Below, one piece after another: positions 22,969-31,022 of a DNA stretch of 37,139 bases. The stretch's first letter is position 1; each line of letters begins with the position of its first letter. Source of the stretch: a virus. The notes under the pieces were generated by a model. It was not told the DNA's origin, did no database searches, and worked only from the letters and a program-made list of their open reading frames with translations. The DNA lies in the IMG/VR virus record IMGVR_UViG_3300034104_006301, positions 1-37,139 of that record; one strand, given 5' to 3'. The position numbers and the translations under genes were made by a program.

Positions 22969-23268
22969 ATGGAAATTATAGAACTTATATCATATTATAT
23001 TCACGAACAAACAAAAATGATTGAGGTGTCATTTAGAACAAATGTTGACACTGAAGAAGAATTTAGAAATGATACAATTTCACTTAAAGAAGCTAAAGAT
23101 TATGGTTATGATTTAATCCAAGAAGATTTTGATTTTTTTACTGATGAAGATTTAGATGATGAAGATATTGATGATTTTTTAACAATTGATGAAGATATTT
23201 TAATTTCATATTTAAATGAATATTATACAGTAAACCCGGAAACACTACCAAAAAAAGAATTATTATAA
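22969..23268 (+). CDS. Small acidic protein (99 aa)
   Basis: It starts 1 nt after the stop of 22392. Beta-rich N-terminal half (IIELISYYIHEQTKMIEVSF) and acidic second half (DEDLDDEDIDDFLTIDED). No leader. Likely the last gene of the 22003-23268 operon. Function unknown. Confidence 0.72.
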   Translation: MEIIELISYYIHEQTKMIEVSFRTNVDTEEEFRNDTISLKEAKDYGYDLIQEDFDFFTDEDLDDEDIDDFLTIDEDILISYLNEYYTVNPETLPKKELL

Positions 23269-23271
23269 AAA

Positions 23272-23296
23272 AGAATTGGTCCATTAAGGACCAACT
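23272..23296 (-). terminator. Rho-independent terminator for the minus-strand lipoprotein gene
   Basis: TTGGTCC / GGACCAA stem with loop ATTAA; on the minus strand TTCTTTTTT follows. It overlaps the last codons of the 23284 gene and can also stop plus-strand reading. Confidence 0.75.
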
Positions 23297-23790
23297 CTTG
23301 TTAAATGTATGGTAACAGATTCATTTGCTCCGGCATTACCATTTTCCCATTGACCGGATGTTCTAATAACCAAACTTTCGGCACCATCATCAATAATTTT
23401 CCAAACTCTTCTTGTACCATCACAATCAAAAACAATATATCCCAAATCATATTGAGTATTTTGTCCTTGAACATAGTAGTAATATTCTTTAGCCCAAAAT
23501 GTAGAACCAGATTGTGTTTGAGTTGGTTTAAAACGAATCATACTATAATCCATATGTAATCTAAAAAAACCAACTTGAATGGTATCAATAACATCAATAT
23601 CATTTGGATTAACATACAAATCACCAGGGTAATAAACATAATTTGTTGTTGATGAAGAATTATCAACTTTTTCATATGTAATTTTATCAACACGATACTC
23701 TCCACTTAAACTTAAAAGTTTTGATTGTTCGTATTTTAAACAAGAAGAAAGAAAAAGAACTAAAAAAGAAAAAAATGCTAAGTGTTTCAT
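23284..23790 (-). CDS. Lipoprotein with host-type promoter
   Basis: A 168-residue protein. Type II signal KHLAFFSFLVLFLSSC with the lipid-carrying Cys at about 17. The mature part is a beta barrel-like sequence (SGEYRVDKITYE, then IQVGFFRLHMDY and DYSMIRFKPT), ending in SVTIHLTRVGP, in the style of small lipocalin-like lipoproteins of Bacteroidetes. It should be anchored in the host envelope. Expressed from a host-type promoter and without propeptide, so I suspect an early role such as exclusion of rival phages. Confidence 0.82.
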   Translation of the reverse strand: MKHLAFFSFLVLFLSSCLKYEQSKLLSLSGEYRVDKITYEKVDNSSSTTNYVYYPGDLYVNPNDIDVIDTIQVGFFRLHMDYSMIRFKPTQTQSGSTFWAKEYYYYVQGQNTQYDLGYIVFDCDGTRRVWKIIDDGAESLVIRTSGQWENGNAGANESVTIHLTRVGP

Positions 23791-23812
23791 AAGTTGTTTT
23801 ATTATTTATTTA

Positions 23813-23843
23813 CAAAGTTAATTATTTTTTTCACTTGAACAAA
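23813..23843 (-). promoter_or_regulatory. Host-type promoter (minus strand)
   Basis: Minus strand: TTTG (23843-23840), 19-nt spacer, TAACTTTG (23820-23813), then 22 nt to the ATG. Its -33 box shares bases with the plus-strand TATTTAT element of the 23863 gene. Confidence 0.7.
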
Positions 23844-23853
23844 TATTTATAAT
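23842..23853 (+). promoter_or_regulatory. TATTTAT promoter element
   Basis: AATATTTATAAT, 9 nt before the ATG at 23863. Confidence 0.5.
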
Positions 23854-23862
23854 AAAAAATTT

Positions 23863-24114
23863 ATGGAAATTGATGATATAATTTCCTTGATGGTGAAATA
23901 TACTTTTAGTGATAAAATTGATGGTGAACTTGGGGAAGAGGACGCTGCAGCAACAACAACAGCAAGTACTGGTGGTGGACCTTCAGCTGGATACCCAACG
24001 GTTACAAAGTGGGAAACTGGGTTAACTAGAAGTGTTGCAAATACAATTGATGACAAGGTAACTTGGAAGTCTTTAAATAAACTTACCAGAGGTAAGGCTA
24101 ATACCTTACTATAA
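23863..24114 (+). CDS. Small putative structural protein (83 aa)
   Basis: Helical start (EIDDIISLMVKYTFSDKID), an Ala/Thr/Gly-rich linker, then SAGYPTVTKWETGLTRSVAN and LTRGKANTLL. The KWETG.TR..AN / LTRGKAN pattern recurs in virion proteins of environmental phages in my memory; I cannot name the family. First of four consecutive genes (23863-27233) with 4-20 nt spacing. Confidence 0.72.
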   Translation: MEIDDIISLMVKYTFSDKIDGELGEEDAAATTTASTGGGPSAGYPTVTKWETGLTRSVANTIDDKVTWKSLNKLTRGKANTLL

Positions 24115-24118
24115 AAAT

Positions 24119-25315
24119 ATGAAAAAGAATTTAATTACAGAATCTGAAAAAAATAGGATACATAATCTTCATAATAAAAAAGTTGTTAATGAAGAAGTTG
24201 TTATTACTGATTGGCTTTCACCAGATGAAAAATATGTTATTTTTCTTGACGAATTATATGATATTAAAAATAAAAAGAAACTAGGAAACATTTGGGAAAA
24301 CTTTGAAAATTTCAAATTCTTTTTAAGGTATTCATTCAATGTCTCAAATCTTGATAATACACTAAAAGAAGAAATTAACAATGAAATAAATAATCTACTT
24401 TTAATTGAAAATATATCAAATATAAATTTGATTAAAGAAGATATTAAAGCATTACTTAATGAAGGACTTTGGAGTTCTTTTAAGAATTGGGTAAAAGAAA
24501 CCGGTAAATCAACTTGGGAAGGGTTTAAAGAATTTGGAAAAAAAGTATATAAAGGAGCTGGTGATCTTATTGATAAAATATCAAAAGGTGAATGGAAACA
24601 AGTTTTTTCATTAATTGGTAAAGGTGTATTATATCTTGCTAGAAAATTAAGAAGTGCTATGTATCACCCAGTTGGTTTAATTTTGGATGCAATACTTGTT
24701 GCAACAGGAATTGGTAAAGCGGTACAGTGGATTCCTTGGGCTATAATTGTAGCTCTTGATGTTTATGAAATGGTAAGTGGAAACTACGAAGAACAATTAC
24801 CAATGTGGCAAAGACTTTTATTTTTAGGTGTTGATATATTGGGTCTTGTTTTTGCTGGAGTTGCAGCAAAAGGGGCCAAAGTCGCCGTAAAAGGGGCTGT
24901 TAGTGGTTTAAGAACCGCTGAAGAAGTTGCAGTTGTTGTCGGAAAAAACTCAACATTTAAAAGTATCTTAACAAGAATTGGTGAAGCTCTTTCTAAAGTA
25001 CCTGGAAAATTGAGTGAAGCAGCATCCTATTTGAGTGGTAAATTTCCTGCCGGGGCTAATTTTATTAAAGGTATTGTAGGTAAAATTGGAAAATTTATAA
25101 AAAGTATTTCTGAATTTATTTCAAAAGCACTAAACACTGTAATTCCTGGTTCTAGTAAATTGGCAAAAGGAACTAGAACTGGAATTGCAACAACAGCACT
25201 TGTTGGTGGTATTGGCACTTATCATAACTATAAACAAGAAAAAGAAATGGAAAAAATGTCAGGTATTTTATCAGACACAAAAGATATAAAAATTGATTTT
25301 TCACAAGGATTATAA
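24119..25315 (+). CDS. Putative injected membrane protein with TESE leader
   Basis: A 398-residue protein. Leader KKNLITESEKNRIHNLHNKKVVNEE (V-N-E). Residues ~115-175 are amphipathic and basic. Two long hydrophobic Gly/Ala-rich stretches lie at about 185-225 (GLILDAILVATGIG, then WIPWAIIVALDVYEMVSG) and 235-265 (LLFLGVDILGLVFAGVAAKG). The C-terminal third is Ala/Gly/Lys-rich with a last hydrophobic piece (GIATTALVGGIGTY). The layout suits a protein that inserts into membranes. Function otherwise unknown. Confidence 0.8.
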   Translation: MKKNLITESEKNRIHNLHNKKVVNEEVVITDWLSPDEKYVIFLDELYDIKNKKKLGNIWENFENFKFFLRYSFNVSNLDNTLKEEINNEINNLLLIENISNINLIKEDIKALLNEGLWSSFKNWVKETGKSTWEGFKEFGKKVYKGAGDLIDKISKGEWKQVFSLIGKGVLYLARKLRSAMYHPVGLILDAILVATGIGKAVQWIPWAIIVALDVYEMVSGNYEEQLPMWQRLLFLGVDILGLVFAGVAAKGAKVAVKGAVSGLRTAEEVAVVVGKNSTFKSILTRIGEALSKVPGKLSEAASYLSGKFPAGANFIKGIVGKIGKFIKSISEFISKALNTVIPGSSKLAKGTRTGIATTALVGGIGTYHNYKQEKEMEKMSGILSDTKDIKIDFSQGL

Positions 25316-25333
25316 AAATTAAAAATAAATTAA

Positions 25334-26587
25334 ATGGAGAATTTAAGAGAAGAATTAGAAAGATTTAGTTTGTTATCTGGATATAATAGTAAATTAACAT
25401 TAACTGAAAATAAAACTATTTTAATAAATGAACAAGGTTTTTTTGCAAAGTTTTTAACAACATTTTCAGATGACGCAATAAAATTATTAGCTAGAGACAT
25501 TGAATCTTTTTCTTCGGTTTCAAAATACGGTAAAGATTCTGAAACTTTCCTAAAGGATTTAAGAAGTGGTAGTAAAGCCGCAAAAGGATTGGTTGGTGAA
25601 TTTGTTAAAGACATTTTGAAATCTGATAAAATATTACAAAGTAATAGGGGATTGTATGATCAAGCTATTGATGCTTATACAAGACAACTAGCTGGTTCGT
25701 CTGAATCATTTGCAAAACAATTTAAAAACGCTAGTAAAGCCGATAAAGCAACTATGTTAAGAAATGCAAAATATCCTGAACGAGCAATTAATAGAATTAT
25801 CAAAAAAACTGAAGAATTTGCCGGTGTTGGGGCAAAAGAAGCTGAAGTTGTTGCTAAAGATTTTGAATCTGTGGCTCAAACTGGAAAAGAAATGAGTAAA
25901 GAAGCAACCAAAACTTTTTTCCAAAAGTATAAAGATAGATTTATGAACTATTATAATAGAGGCAAAGGAAAAATTGATAGAGCTCTTAAATCAAGATGGA
26001 TTAAAAATAGATTTTTAAATGCCGCCGGAAAAATATCAAAAAGAAAGTTATTAGCTTGGGCTGCAGTTATTGGTGTAAGTTATCTTGTTTTAAAAAGTTG
26101 GTTAGAAAGTCAAGGAATTCAAGAAGAATCTTTAACACCAGAACAAAAATTAGCTAGAGCAAAAAAATGTGGACACAAAAGTTGGGATGCGTACAAAAAT
26201 TCTGGATGGAGTTGTGGTAGAACGGGATCCAGCAATATGGGACCTAATGGTGGTAGAACATATAAATCTTGTTCTGGAACATATTCACTTGGTTGTGAAT
26301 CAGAAAGAATTACCAAAGTACAAGGGTGTTTAAATGAACTATTACATTTTAATGATGATGCAAATAAAATGGCTGAAGATGGTAAATTTGGAAAAAAGAC
26401 ACAAGAAGCTTTAAAACAACATTTAGGTAAAACAACATTTACAGATGCTGAAGCTCACAAAATATGTCAAGATGCTCTTGCTAAAGTGACAAAATTTGAT
26501 CCATCACAAATTAATCAGGATGTTGACCAAGAACCACCAGTTGATGAACCACAAGCAACTCAAACACAAAGTAATGACATTGCATAA
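25334..26587 (+). CDS. Putative virion protein with peptidoglycan-binding domain
   Basis: A 417-residue protein. Distinct leader ELERFSLLSGYNSKLTLTENK then TILINEQ (I-N-E). Residues ~35-235 are helical and basic. A membrane helix lies at about 240-255 (LLAWAAVIGVSYLVLKSW). A Cys-rich segment (KKCGHKSWDAY, SCGRTGSS, SCSGTYSLGC) is followed by a PG_binding_1-like domain at about 320-375 (VQGCLNELLHF, DGKFGKKTQEALKQHLG). The tail is acidic and Gln/Pro-rich. Cell-wall binding after injection or as part of the entry apparatus is inferred. Confidence 0.82.
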   Translation: MENLREELERFSLLSGYNSKLTLTENKTILINEQGFFAKFLTTFSDDAIKLLARDIESFSSVSKYGKDSETFLKDLRSGSKAAKGLVGEFVKDILKSDKILQSNRGLYDQAIDAYTRQLAGSSESFAKQFKNASKADKATMLRNAKYPERAINRIIKKTEEFAGVGAKEAEVVAKDFESVAQTGKEMSKEATKTFFQKYKDRFMNYYNRGKGKIDRALKSRWIKNRFLNAAGKISKRKLLAWAAVIGVSYLVLKSWLESQGIQEESLTPEQKLARAKKCGHKSWDAYKNSGWSCGRTGSSNMGPNGGRTYKSCSGTYSLGCESERITKVQGCLNELLHFNDDANKMAEDGKFGKKTQEALKQHLGKTTFTDAEAHKICQDALAKVTKFDPSQINQDVDQEPPVDEPQATQTQSNDIA

Positions 26588-26606
26588 AAATAAAAATTAA
26601 GATATA

Positions 26607-27233
26607 ATGAGAATTTCAAATAACAGTTTAAAGAAAAACATTCACGAATCTTTGGTTAAAAAAGCCAGAAGAAAAAAAGTAATAAATGAAAATTTTGTAA
26701 GAGTTAAATCAATATTAAATGAGTCAAACGAAAATATTATTGAGGACTTTATAAATGAAATTTCTTATTTAAAAAACAAAGGATTATCAAGTAAAATGAT
26801 AAATGAAGGTATTGGCGACCTTTTTTCAAGTGTCTTGGGTAAATCTGGAACTGGAATTACAGAGTATTTTAAAGTAAAGATTGCACAATGGGTATTAGAA
26901 AAATTAAAAATTGTTGATCCTAATTCTTTTTTAGGTCTTGCTTTAGCAAACATTTTTGCCGAAATTACAATAGCTGAGTATGGTAAAGTTTTTGCTGGTG
27001 ATTGTGATTTAATAACAGAAAGAGTTAGTCACGGTTTAGTTGATGCTATGGCACAACATTTTATGCAACAAAAAGGATATGATAATCCATTGAGTGGAAT
27101 ATTATTACAAAGCGTGTCAGAATCATTAGCTAGTACTGAAATTATAGAAAAATTACAAGACAAATTGAGTAGCTTAATATGTCCAATATTTGGTCAAGCA
27201 GCAAATAAATTTAAAAATGTTGTTGCGGCTTAA
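26607..27233 (+). CDS. Putative virion protein, last of the 23863 cassette
   Basis: A 208-residue protein. The N-terminus KKNIHESLVKKARRKKVINEN carries I-N-E, and ILNESNENI and MINEG follow within 60 residues, so several cuts are possible. The rest is helical with a hydrophobic stretch (FLGLALANIFAEITIAEYG) and a Gly-rich GIGDLFSSVLGKSGTG reminiscent of short membrane-active segments. Function unknown. Confidence 0.78.
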   Translation: MRISNNSLKKNIHESLVKKARRKKVINENFVRVKSILNESNENIIEDFINEISYLKNKGLSSKMINEGIGDLFSSVLGKSGTGITEYFKVKIAQWVLEKLKIVDPNSFLGLALANIFAEITIAEYGKVFAGDCDLITERVSHGLVDAMAQHFMQQKGYDNPLSGILLQSVSESLASTEIIEKLQDKLSSLICPIFGQAANKFKNVVAA

Positions 27234-27240
27234 TATTTAA

Positions 27241-27308
27241 GAAACTTATCTGGTGTAGTTACCGGATAAGGATAAACCATCTAACGAAGGGAGGTGTTTA
27301 CTTATCTA
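27241..27308 (+). ncRNA. Structured leader or small RNA with switching hairpins
   Basis: CTTATCTGGT (27245-27254) pairs with ACCGGATAAG (27261-27270), 10 bp with one T-G pair. CTTATC recurs at 27301-27306 and could compete for the same GATAAG. TAAAC (27273-27277) can pair with GTTTA (27296-27300). A terminator follows at once. This could be an attenuator ahead of the glycosyltransferase genes or a small RNA cut from the 3' UTR of 26607. No known riboswitch core is recognised. Confidence 0.5.
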
Positions 27309-27343
27309 ACAAAATGGGAACTTCGGTTCCTATTTTGTTTTTT
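27309..27343 (+). terminator. Strong Rho-independent terminator with TTCG loop
   Basis: 13-bp stem ACAAAATGGGAAC / GTTCCTATTTTGT around a TTCG tetraloop, then a T run. It ends the 23863-27233 cassette and the structured element before it. Confidence 0.92.
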
Positions 27344-27346
27344 AAT

Positions 27347-27358
27347 CTATTTATATAT
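27347..27358 (+). promoter_or_regulatory. TATTTAT promoter element
   Basis: CTATTTATATAT, directly abutting the ATG at 27359. Confidence 0.4.
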
Positions 27359-28237
27359 ATGAAGATAGCGGTTTGTGTTCATTTATATCATATTGATATG
27401 TGGGATAAAATTAAAAAATATTTAGATAATTTAAATCGTGATTATTCACTATTTGTTAGTCTTCCAGTAAAAGATGAAAGAAACATACCTTATGATTTTG
27501 ACTGGGAGTTTTATGTCTCTTATTACCAAGATTTGAAAAACGCTAACAAAAATACATACGAAAAAGCAATTAATCATTATTTGAAACACGGCGAAAAAGA
27601 AGGTAGGGTTTATTCAAAAGGTAATTTAGAAATTATTAGTAAATTAAAAAAATACAAATCAGATGTTAACATATTACTTTCACCAAATAAAGGTGTTGAT
27701 ATTGGTGGTTTCTTATATACATACAAAAAAGTACCTAAAGATATTGATTTAATTTTAAAGATACATACAAAGGCTGGGTTGGGATCAAATGAAAAACCAT
27801 CTACCCACTTGAAAAAACACGGATTGGAAAACTCAATTAAAAGGGGTGAGGTTTGGTTTCGTAATTTATTGTCTGGTGTGTTAGGTGATAAAGAACGTGT
27901 TAATAGAATTATAGAGTCGTTTATAGACAATCCAAAATGTGGTATGGTTGGATTTAAAAAGTACAATAGCTTTCAACTAAATAAAAAAGAGATGAATCGT
28001 GTTTTTGATCTTTTATTATTAGATGTTGATTACACTAATCATTTTTTTATTGGTGGTACAATTTTTTGGGTTGATAACTCAATCCTTAAAAAATATTTGA
28101 CAAATTCAGTTATTGATGAAATATTAAATAAATCATCATTTGGTTATACTTATGAACCATCAATTAATCATGCAATGGAAAGAGTTTTTGGGTGTCTAGT
28201 GTATAATGAGAATAAAGAAATATACGTGATAAAATGA
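27359..28237 (+). CDS. RgpF-like polysaccharide biosynthesis protein
   Basis: A 292-residue protein. I place the start at 27359 because the upstream extension is encoded by the terminator. Features of the rhamnan-synthesis protein F family: AVCVHLYHIDMW at the start, NKGVDIGGFLYTY, ILKIHTKAG near residue 140, a WF..LL segment, MVGFKK, FIGGTIFWVDN and a late E..INHAMERVFG. RgpF proteins add sugars to cell-wall or capsular polysaccharide. An inserted segment (WEFYVSYYQDLKNANK) is also common in such enzymes. Stop overlaps the next start (ATGA). Confidence 0.88.
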   Translation: MKIAVCVHLYHIDMWDKIKKYLDNLNRDYSLFVSLPVKDERNIPYDFDWEFYVSYYQDLKNANKNTYEKAINHYLKHGEKEGRVYSKGNLEIISKLKKYKSDVNILLSPNKGVDIGGFLYTYKKVPKDIDLILKIHTKAGLGSNEKPSTHLKKHGLENSIKRGEVWFRNLLSGVLGDKERVNRIIESFIDNPKCGMVGFKKYNSFQLNKKEMNRVFDLLLLDVDYTNHFFIGGTIFWVDNSILKKYLTNSVIDEILNKSSFGYTYEPSINHAMERVFGCLVYNENKEIYVIK

Positions 28238-30651
28238 AACATATTGTTATAACTAGGGTAAAATTTGATGACGATACCTTATTTGAGAAATATTTTGATG
28301 TTATGAAAAACATCTATATACCTTCAATTAAAAACCAAACAAATTTGGATTTTGAAGTGGGTTTTATAATAAACCCAAAACATATTAAATTTTTAAGACC
28401 TTATTTTACGGAAAAAACATATTTTTTCCAAACATTTTCTGAAGCAAAACATCACTGTATTAATACCGAATATCAGATACAAACCAGGCACGATTGTGAT
28501 GATTGGATGAGTTGTGATTATATACAAAGAATTCAAGATGTTTATTATGAGAATTTACATAAGTATGATAAATTTTTAATCCATTCTCAGGTTAATAAAT
28601 TAAATTATAAAACAAATGAGGTTTACCTTCATAATATCCCGTATTGGAGTGAGGAGAACAAAACTGGATTTATCTCAAGTTTCTTAACATTATGTCAAAA
28701 AAAAGTTGATGACTTTGTTTTCAATGGTAATCACGTAAAGATGAATGAAACAACAACACCAAACATAATTTACCTCAACGAAAATTTAGTTAGATTGACG
28801 GTACACGGAAATAATATATACTCAAAAATAAGAGAACATGACGTAAAAATTGGTGAATTAAACAAAAAATATGATATTAGTTTGGTAGTTCCATCATTTG
28901 ATAATGTTGAGTATTTAGATGATTTTATAGCATCTGTAATACAATCTAAAAAAAACTTTGATATTGAGGTTTTAATTGGTATTGACAATTGTGAAAAAAC
29001 TAAAGAATACGTTATAAAAAATTTTAAGTCTTTTGATTCATGTTTTAAATTTTATTTTTTTGATAAAAATGTTGGTCCATACTTAATTAGAAATTCGTTA
29101 TCAAAACTTGCAAGTTCAGAAAAAATTTTATTTGTTGATTCTGACGATATTTTACATACAAATTTAATTGGTGATGTAATAAACTCATTAAACACTTACG
29201 ATGTCATTAGGTTTAAATTTTATAATTTTACACAAAAAAACGAAATAGGAATTTTTAAAAAAGAAAATATTAATCCGTTTTTATCTATTGGTCAATTTGG
29301 TATTAAAAAACAATTATTACTTAATTTTAAAGGTTTTGAACCTTGGGTGTGTAGTGCGGATTCAGAATTTAAAATGAGAGAGGAGTTAAATAATGTTAAT
29401 ACGTTATTAATAAATAAAATATTATATTATAGGAGAAGACACGAAAAAAGTTTAACAAAAAAGAAAAAAACTAATTTTGATTCACAAATAAGAAAAAATT
29501 ATGAATCAATAATTAATAGAAAGAAAAAACAAAAACTATCAACAAAAACTACAGAAATGGTAACTAGTGATGTTTACCATATTATATCGGAAAAAGATAT
29601 TATTAAAGTAAATTACAACACGACAACCAGTCGTATTATATACAACTTATCAATAATAATACCCACTTATAAAAATACGCAGTATATTGATGAATGTCTT
29701 AACTCAATTATTGAATCTGGTAAAAATGATAGTATTGAGATTTTGGTGGGTATTGATGCTTGTGAAAAAACTGTAGAACATATTAAAACAAAAACATATC
29801 CAGATTTTATTAAGTTTTATTTATTTGAGAAAAACGTTGGACCTTATATTATTAGAAATACATTATCTAAATTAACAAATTCTGATAAATTATTATTTTT
29901 TGATTCCGATGATATTATGAGGAAAGATATGATTACTCAAACAATTCAAAAATTAAAAACATATAAGGTAGTAAGATTAAAATATCAAGATTTTAATGAA
30001 AACGGAATCCAAAAACAAATAAGTCACGAAGGTGTATTTGCTATAGACAAAAATTTATTTTTAAGTATGAATGGTTTTGAGCCCTGGATGGTTGCGGCAG
30101 ACACCGAATTTTTAGCAAGATTAAAAAGAAAAAATATCCAACAATACTTTACACCTGAATTACAATTTAAAAGAAGAATACATTCACAAGGGTTAACAAG
30201 TAGAAAAGATACCGGAATTGGTTCTAAATTAAGACAATCTTACTCAAAACAAATTATATCAAAACAAACGTATAGGGATCCAGACATTTTAAATGTTTCT
30301 GAATTTATTAAAATAAGTTTAGTAAATGAAATCCCAAAATTACCAAGACCAAAAAAAATGGACCTAACAAATGTTTTAAATAAACAAACAAGAAAGGCTG
30401 TTGAACAAAAAGTAATTACCGATAACACCCAAAAACCAATAGAAAAAAGATTACCGCCAGACATATCAGATTTATTAAAACCAAAAGAAAATCAAAACCA
30501 AAATAAACCAAAAGAAAACTTCCATTCAAATCCCAACCCAATTAAAACACAAAATGATTTAATTAGACAAAATTTAATTAACATAAAAAAAACACAAAAA
30601 TTAAACAGAATGCCAATTGTGAAAATAAATGTAGGAAAATTTTCAAGATAG
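28234..30651 (+). CDS. Triple glycosyltransferase fusion
   Basis: An 805-residue protein. Residues ~1-200: rhamnosyltransferase-like domain (HIVITRVKFDDDTLFEKYF, with DCDDW at ~87 as the nucleotide-sugar metal site). Residues ~214-430 and ~471-690: two GT-A family 2 domains in tandem, each with a (S/L)(V/I)(V/I)P(S/T) start, LIGID-C-EKT, KNVGPY.IRN.LSKL, DSDDI and GFEPW. The two are clearly a duplication. The tail (~700-805) is Lys/Asn/Pro-rich. With the RgpF-like gene it probably modifies host surface sugars, phage DNA or virion proteins; acceptor unknown. Confidence 0.9.
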   Translation: MKHIVITRVKFDDDTLFEKYFDVMKNIYIPSIKNQTNLDFEVGFIINPKHIKFLRPYFTEKTYFFQTFSEAKHHCINTEYQIQTRHDCDDWMSCDYIQRIQDVYYENLHKYDKFLIHSQVNKLNYKTNEVYLHNIPYWSEENKTGFISSFLTLCQKKVDDFVFNGNHVKMNETTTPNIIYLNENLVRLTVHGNNIYSKIREHDVKIGELNKKYDISLVVPSFDNVEYLDDFIASVIQSKKNFDIEVLIGIDNCEKTKEYVIKNFKSFDSCFKFYFFDKNVGPYLIRNSLSKLASSEKILFVDSDDILHTNLIGDVINSLNTYDVIRFKFYNFTQKNEIGIFKKENINPFLSIGQFGIKKQLLLNFKGFEPWVCSADSEFKMREELNNVNTLLINKILYYRRRHEKSLTKKKKTNFDSQIRKNYESIINRKKKQKLSTKTTEMVTSDVYHIISEKDIIKVNYNTTTSRIIYNLSIIIPTYKNTQYIDECLNSIIESGKNDSIEILVGIDACEKTVEHIKTKTYPDFIKFYLFEKNVGPYIIRNTLSKLTNSDKLLFFDSDDIMRKDMITQTIQKLKTYKVVRLKYQDFNENGIQKQISHEGVFAIDKNLFLSMNGFEPWMVAADTEFLARLKRKNIQQYFTPELQFKRRIHSQGLTSRKDTGIGSKLRQSYSKQIISKQTYRDPDILNVSEFIKISLVNEIPKLPRPKKMDLTNVLNKQTRKAVEQKVITDNTQKPIEKRLPPDISDLLKPKENQNQNKPKENFHSNPNPIKTQNDLIRQNLINIKKTQKLNRMPIVKINVGKFSR

Positions 30652-30683
30652 TTTGTTTTAATTAAAATATTTTTATAAGTTTG
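30652..30683 (+). promoter_or_regulatory. Host-type promoter
   Basis: TTTG 30652-30655, 20-nt spacer, TAAGTTTG 30676-30683; 17 nt before the ATG at 30701. It also reads into the tRNA-Arg. Confidence 0.65.
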
Positions 30684-30700
30684 TAAAAAAAACAAATCTT

Positions 30701-30880
30701 ATGTATGTAATTGTAAAACACATTAAACAAAGAAAAACCGGAAAAAGATTACCAGTAATCCTAATTGACAGTCAAGCAGAAATCCTTGAATTTGAGGAAA
30801 AAAGAGAAGCTGAAAAACTATGCACAATTTTAAATGCTAACACAGACTCAGGTCACGTTTATACCGTAAAAGAAGTATAA
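30701..30880 (+). CDS. Small hypothetical protein (59 aa)
   Basis: Product starts MYVIVKHIKQRKTGKRLPVI and ends GHVYTVKEV: a small beta-alpha-beta fold with LDSQAEILEFEEKREAEKL-like centre (positions 25-45). Good coding character, own promoter, and the tRNA-Arg gene follows after 6 nt, so protein and tRNA share a transcript. Function unknown. Confidence 0.7.
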   Translation: MYVIVKHIKQRKTGKRLPVILIDSQAEILEFEEKREAEKLCTILNANTDSGHVYTVKEV

Positions 30881-30886
30881 AATTAT

Positions 30887-30959
30887 GGTTCTATGATGTA
30901 ATTGGATAGCATATTTCTCTTCTAAAGAAATCGTTTAGGTTCGAGCCCTAATAGGACTA
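30887..30959 (+). tRNA. tRNA-Arg(TCT), solitary copy
   Basis: 73 nt. Acceptor GGTTCTA / TAGGACT, anticodon arm TTTCT-CTTCTAA-AGAAA, T arm TTAGG-TTCGAGC-CCTAA, discriminator A, no CCA encoded. It lies 2.2 kb before the main array and decodes AGA, a frequent codon here. Confidence 0.93.
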
Positions 30960-30999
30960 CAAAATTTTAATCAAACTTGGTTCGTTTTTTATTTTTATT

Positions 31000-31011
31000 G
31001 ATATTTATAAT
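31000..31011 (+). promoter_or_regulatory. TATTTAT promoter element
   Basis: GATATTTATAAT, 11 nt before the ATG at 31023. Confidence 0.5.
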
Positions 31012-31022
31012 AAAAAAATGTT

